Assembly (NCBI RefSeq): GCF_022808675.1
Contig: NZ_JAKZKV010000001.1
Coordinates: 496,001 to 560,000, forward strand
Length of the DNA: 64,000 bases
Reading direction: 5' to 3'
Source of the DNA: Parabacteroides sp. FAFU027
GTDB taxonomy: Bacteria > Bacteroidota > Bacteroidia > Bacteroidales > UBA7332
This document shows positions 63,872 through 64,000 of the stretch, piece after piece. The notes under the pieces were generated by a model. It ran no database searches, was not told the origin of the DNA, and worked only from the letters and a program-made list of their open reading frames with translations. Within the stretch, counting starts at the first letter, position 1. Each line of letters begins with the position of its first letter. Made by a program: the position numbers and the translations under genes.

Positions 63872-64000
63872 ATGACAGAGATCAATACAAGATCAGGAAA
63901 ACCAATATCGTTAAGAGAAGTCATTCTAATCTTCAGAGAAAAACCAGTATGGACAATACCATTATTGGCTATCATAGCAATAAACATTGCCTTTGCATTG
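63872..64000 (+). CDS. Start of a membrane protein, cut by the window end
   Basis: 43 codons are open to the last base. The reading is MTEINTRSGKPISLREVILI, then FREKPVW and a hydrophobic helix (TIPLLAIIAINIAFAL). A cytoplasmic N-terminus followed by a membrane span is likely. Too short to identify. It follows repeat copy B. Confidence 0.55.
   Translation, partial: MTEINTRSGKPISLREVILIFREKPVWTIPLLAIIAINIAFAL

Overview
The window reads as chromosomal DNA from a member of the Bacteroidota, most likely order Bacteroidales. Several lines agree on this: gliding/T9SS lipoprotein genes (gldD, gldE, gldH), a secreted protein with a T9SS C-terminal sorting domain, promoters of the Bacteroidota type (TTTG, about 19-20 nt, TAnnTTTG), a holB-ricT-gldH block, an ssb-gldE-gldD block, and a tRNA without an encoded CCA. 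The genus cannot be settled from sequence alone; Paludibacter-like or Dysgonomonas-like organisms are plausible guesses.

Layout. 0-10.6 kb (mostly +): rlmD, a T9SS cargo protein, a TPR/PD40 protein with nfeD and floA, a nucleoside phosphorylase, a histidine phosphatase, a membrane-Nudix fusion (-), a thioesterase and dprA. 10.6-14.4 kb: tRNA-Val, an AT-rich nucleotidyltransferase gene, a TPR lipoprotein and an Old Yellow Enzyme. 14.4-21.4 kb (-): an ABC exporter, thiM, a zinc homocysteine-type methyltransferase and a LiaF-like/LytS-like/LytR-like regulatory operon. 21.8-26.0 kb (+): a TPP riboswitch driving thiC, tenA and thiD, interrupted by an AT-rich double-CxxC gene. 26.5-32.1 kb: a phosphopantetheinyl transferase, gldD, gldE, ssb, a split chromate transporter, a PH-domain protein and a YigZ protein. 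32.2-56.1 kb (-): a surface polysaccharide locus with a WecA-type initiating transferase, about fifteen glycosyltransferases, a polymerase/ligase-like membrane protein, acyl- and deacylases, and a Wzm/Wzt exporter. 56.2-60.5 kb (-): gldH, ricT, holB and metF. 60.5-64 kb: a 1.7-kb repeat-rich non-coding stretch, then an unknown secreted protein and the start of a membrane protein, each preceded by a copy of an imperfect 67-bp repeat.

How the genes work together. The thi genes make and salvage the pyrimidine and thiazole halves of thiamine. The polysaccharide locus would build a glycan on undecaprenyl phosphate and export it by ABC transport. In T9SS bacteria such a glycan can serve as the cell-surface anchor for sorting-domain cargo, so the link to the T9SS protein and Gld proteins is plausible but inferred.

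The most unusual signal is non-coding. Two degenerate tandem arrays have a strict 21-bp period (26090-26488 and 16618-16764) and two have an 11-bp period (60821-60875 and 61471-61525). Their sequences are unrelated, but all have periods near one or two turns of B-DNA, and the two 21-bp arrays share a dyad geometry in which positions 1-3 are complementary to positions 11-13. I know of no described family matching this. The window also carries several dispersed palindromic elements and a cassette-like repeat pair around the last genes.
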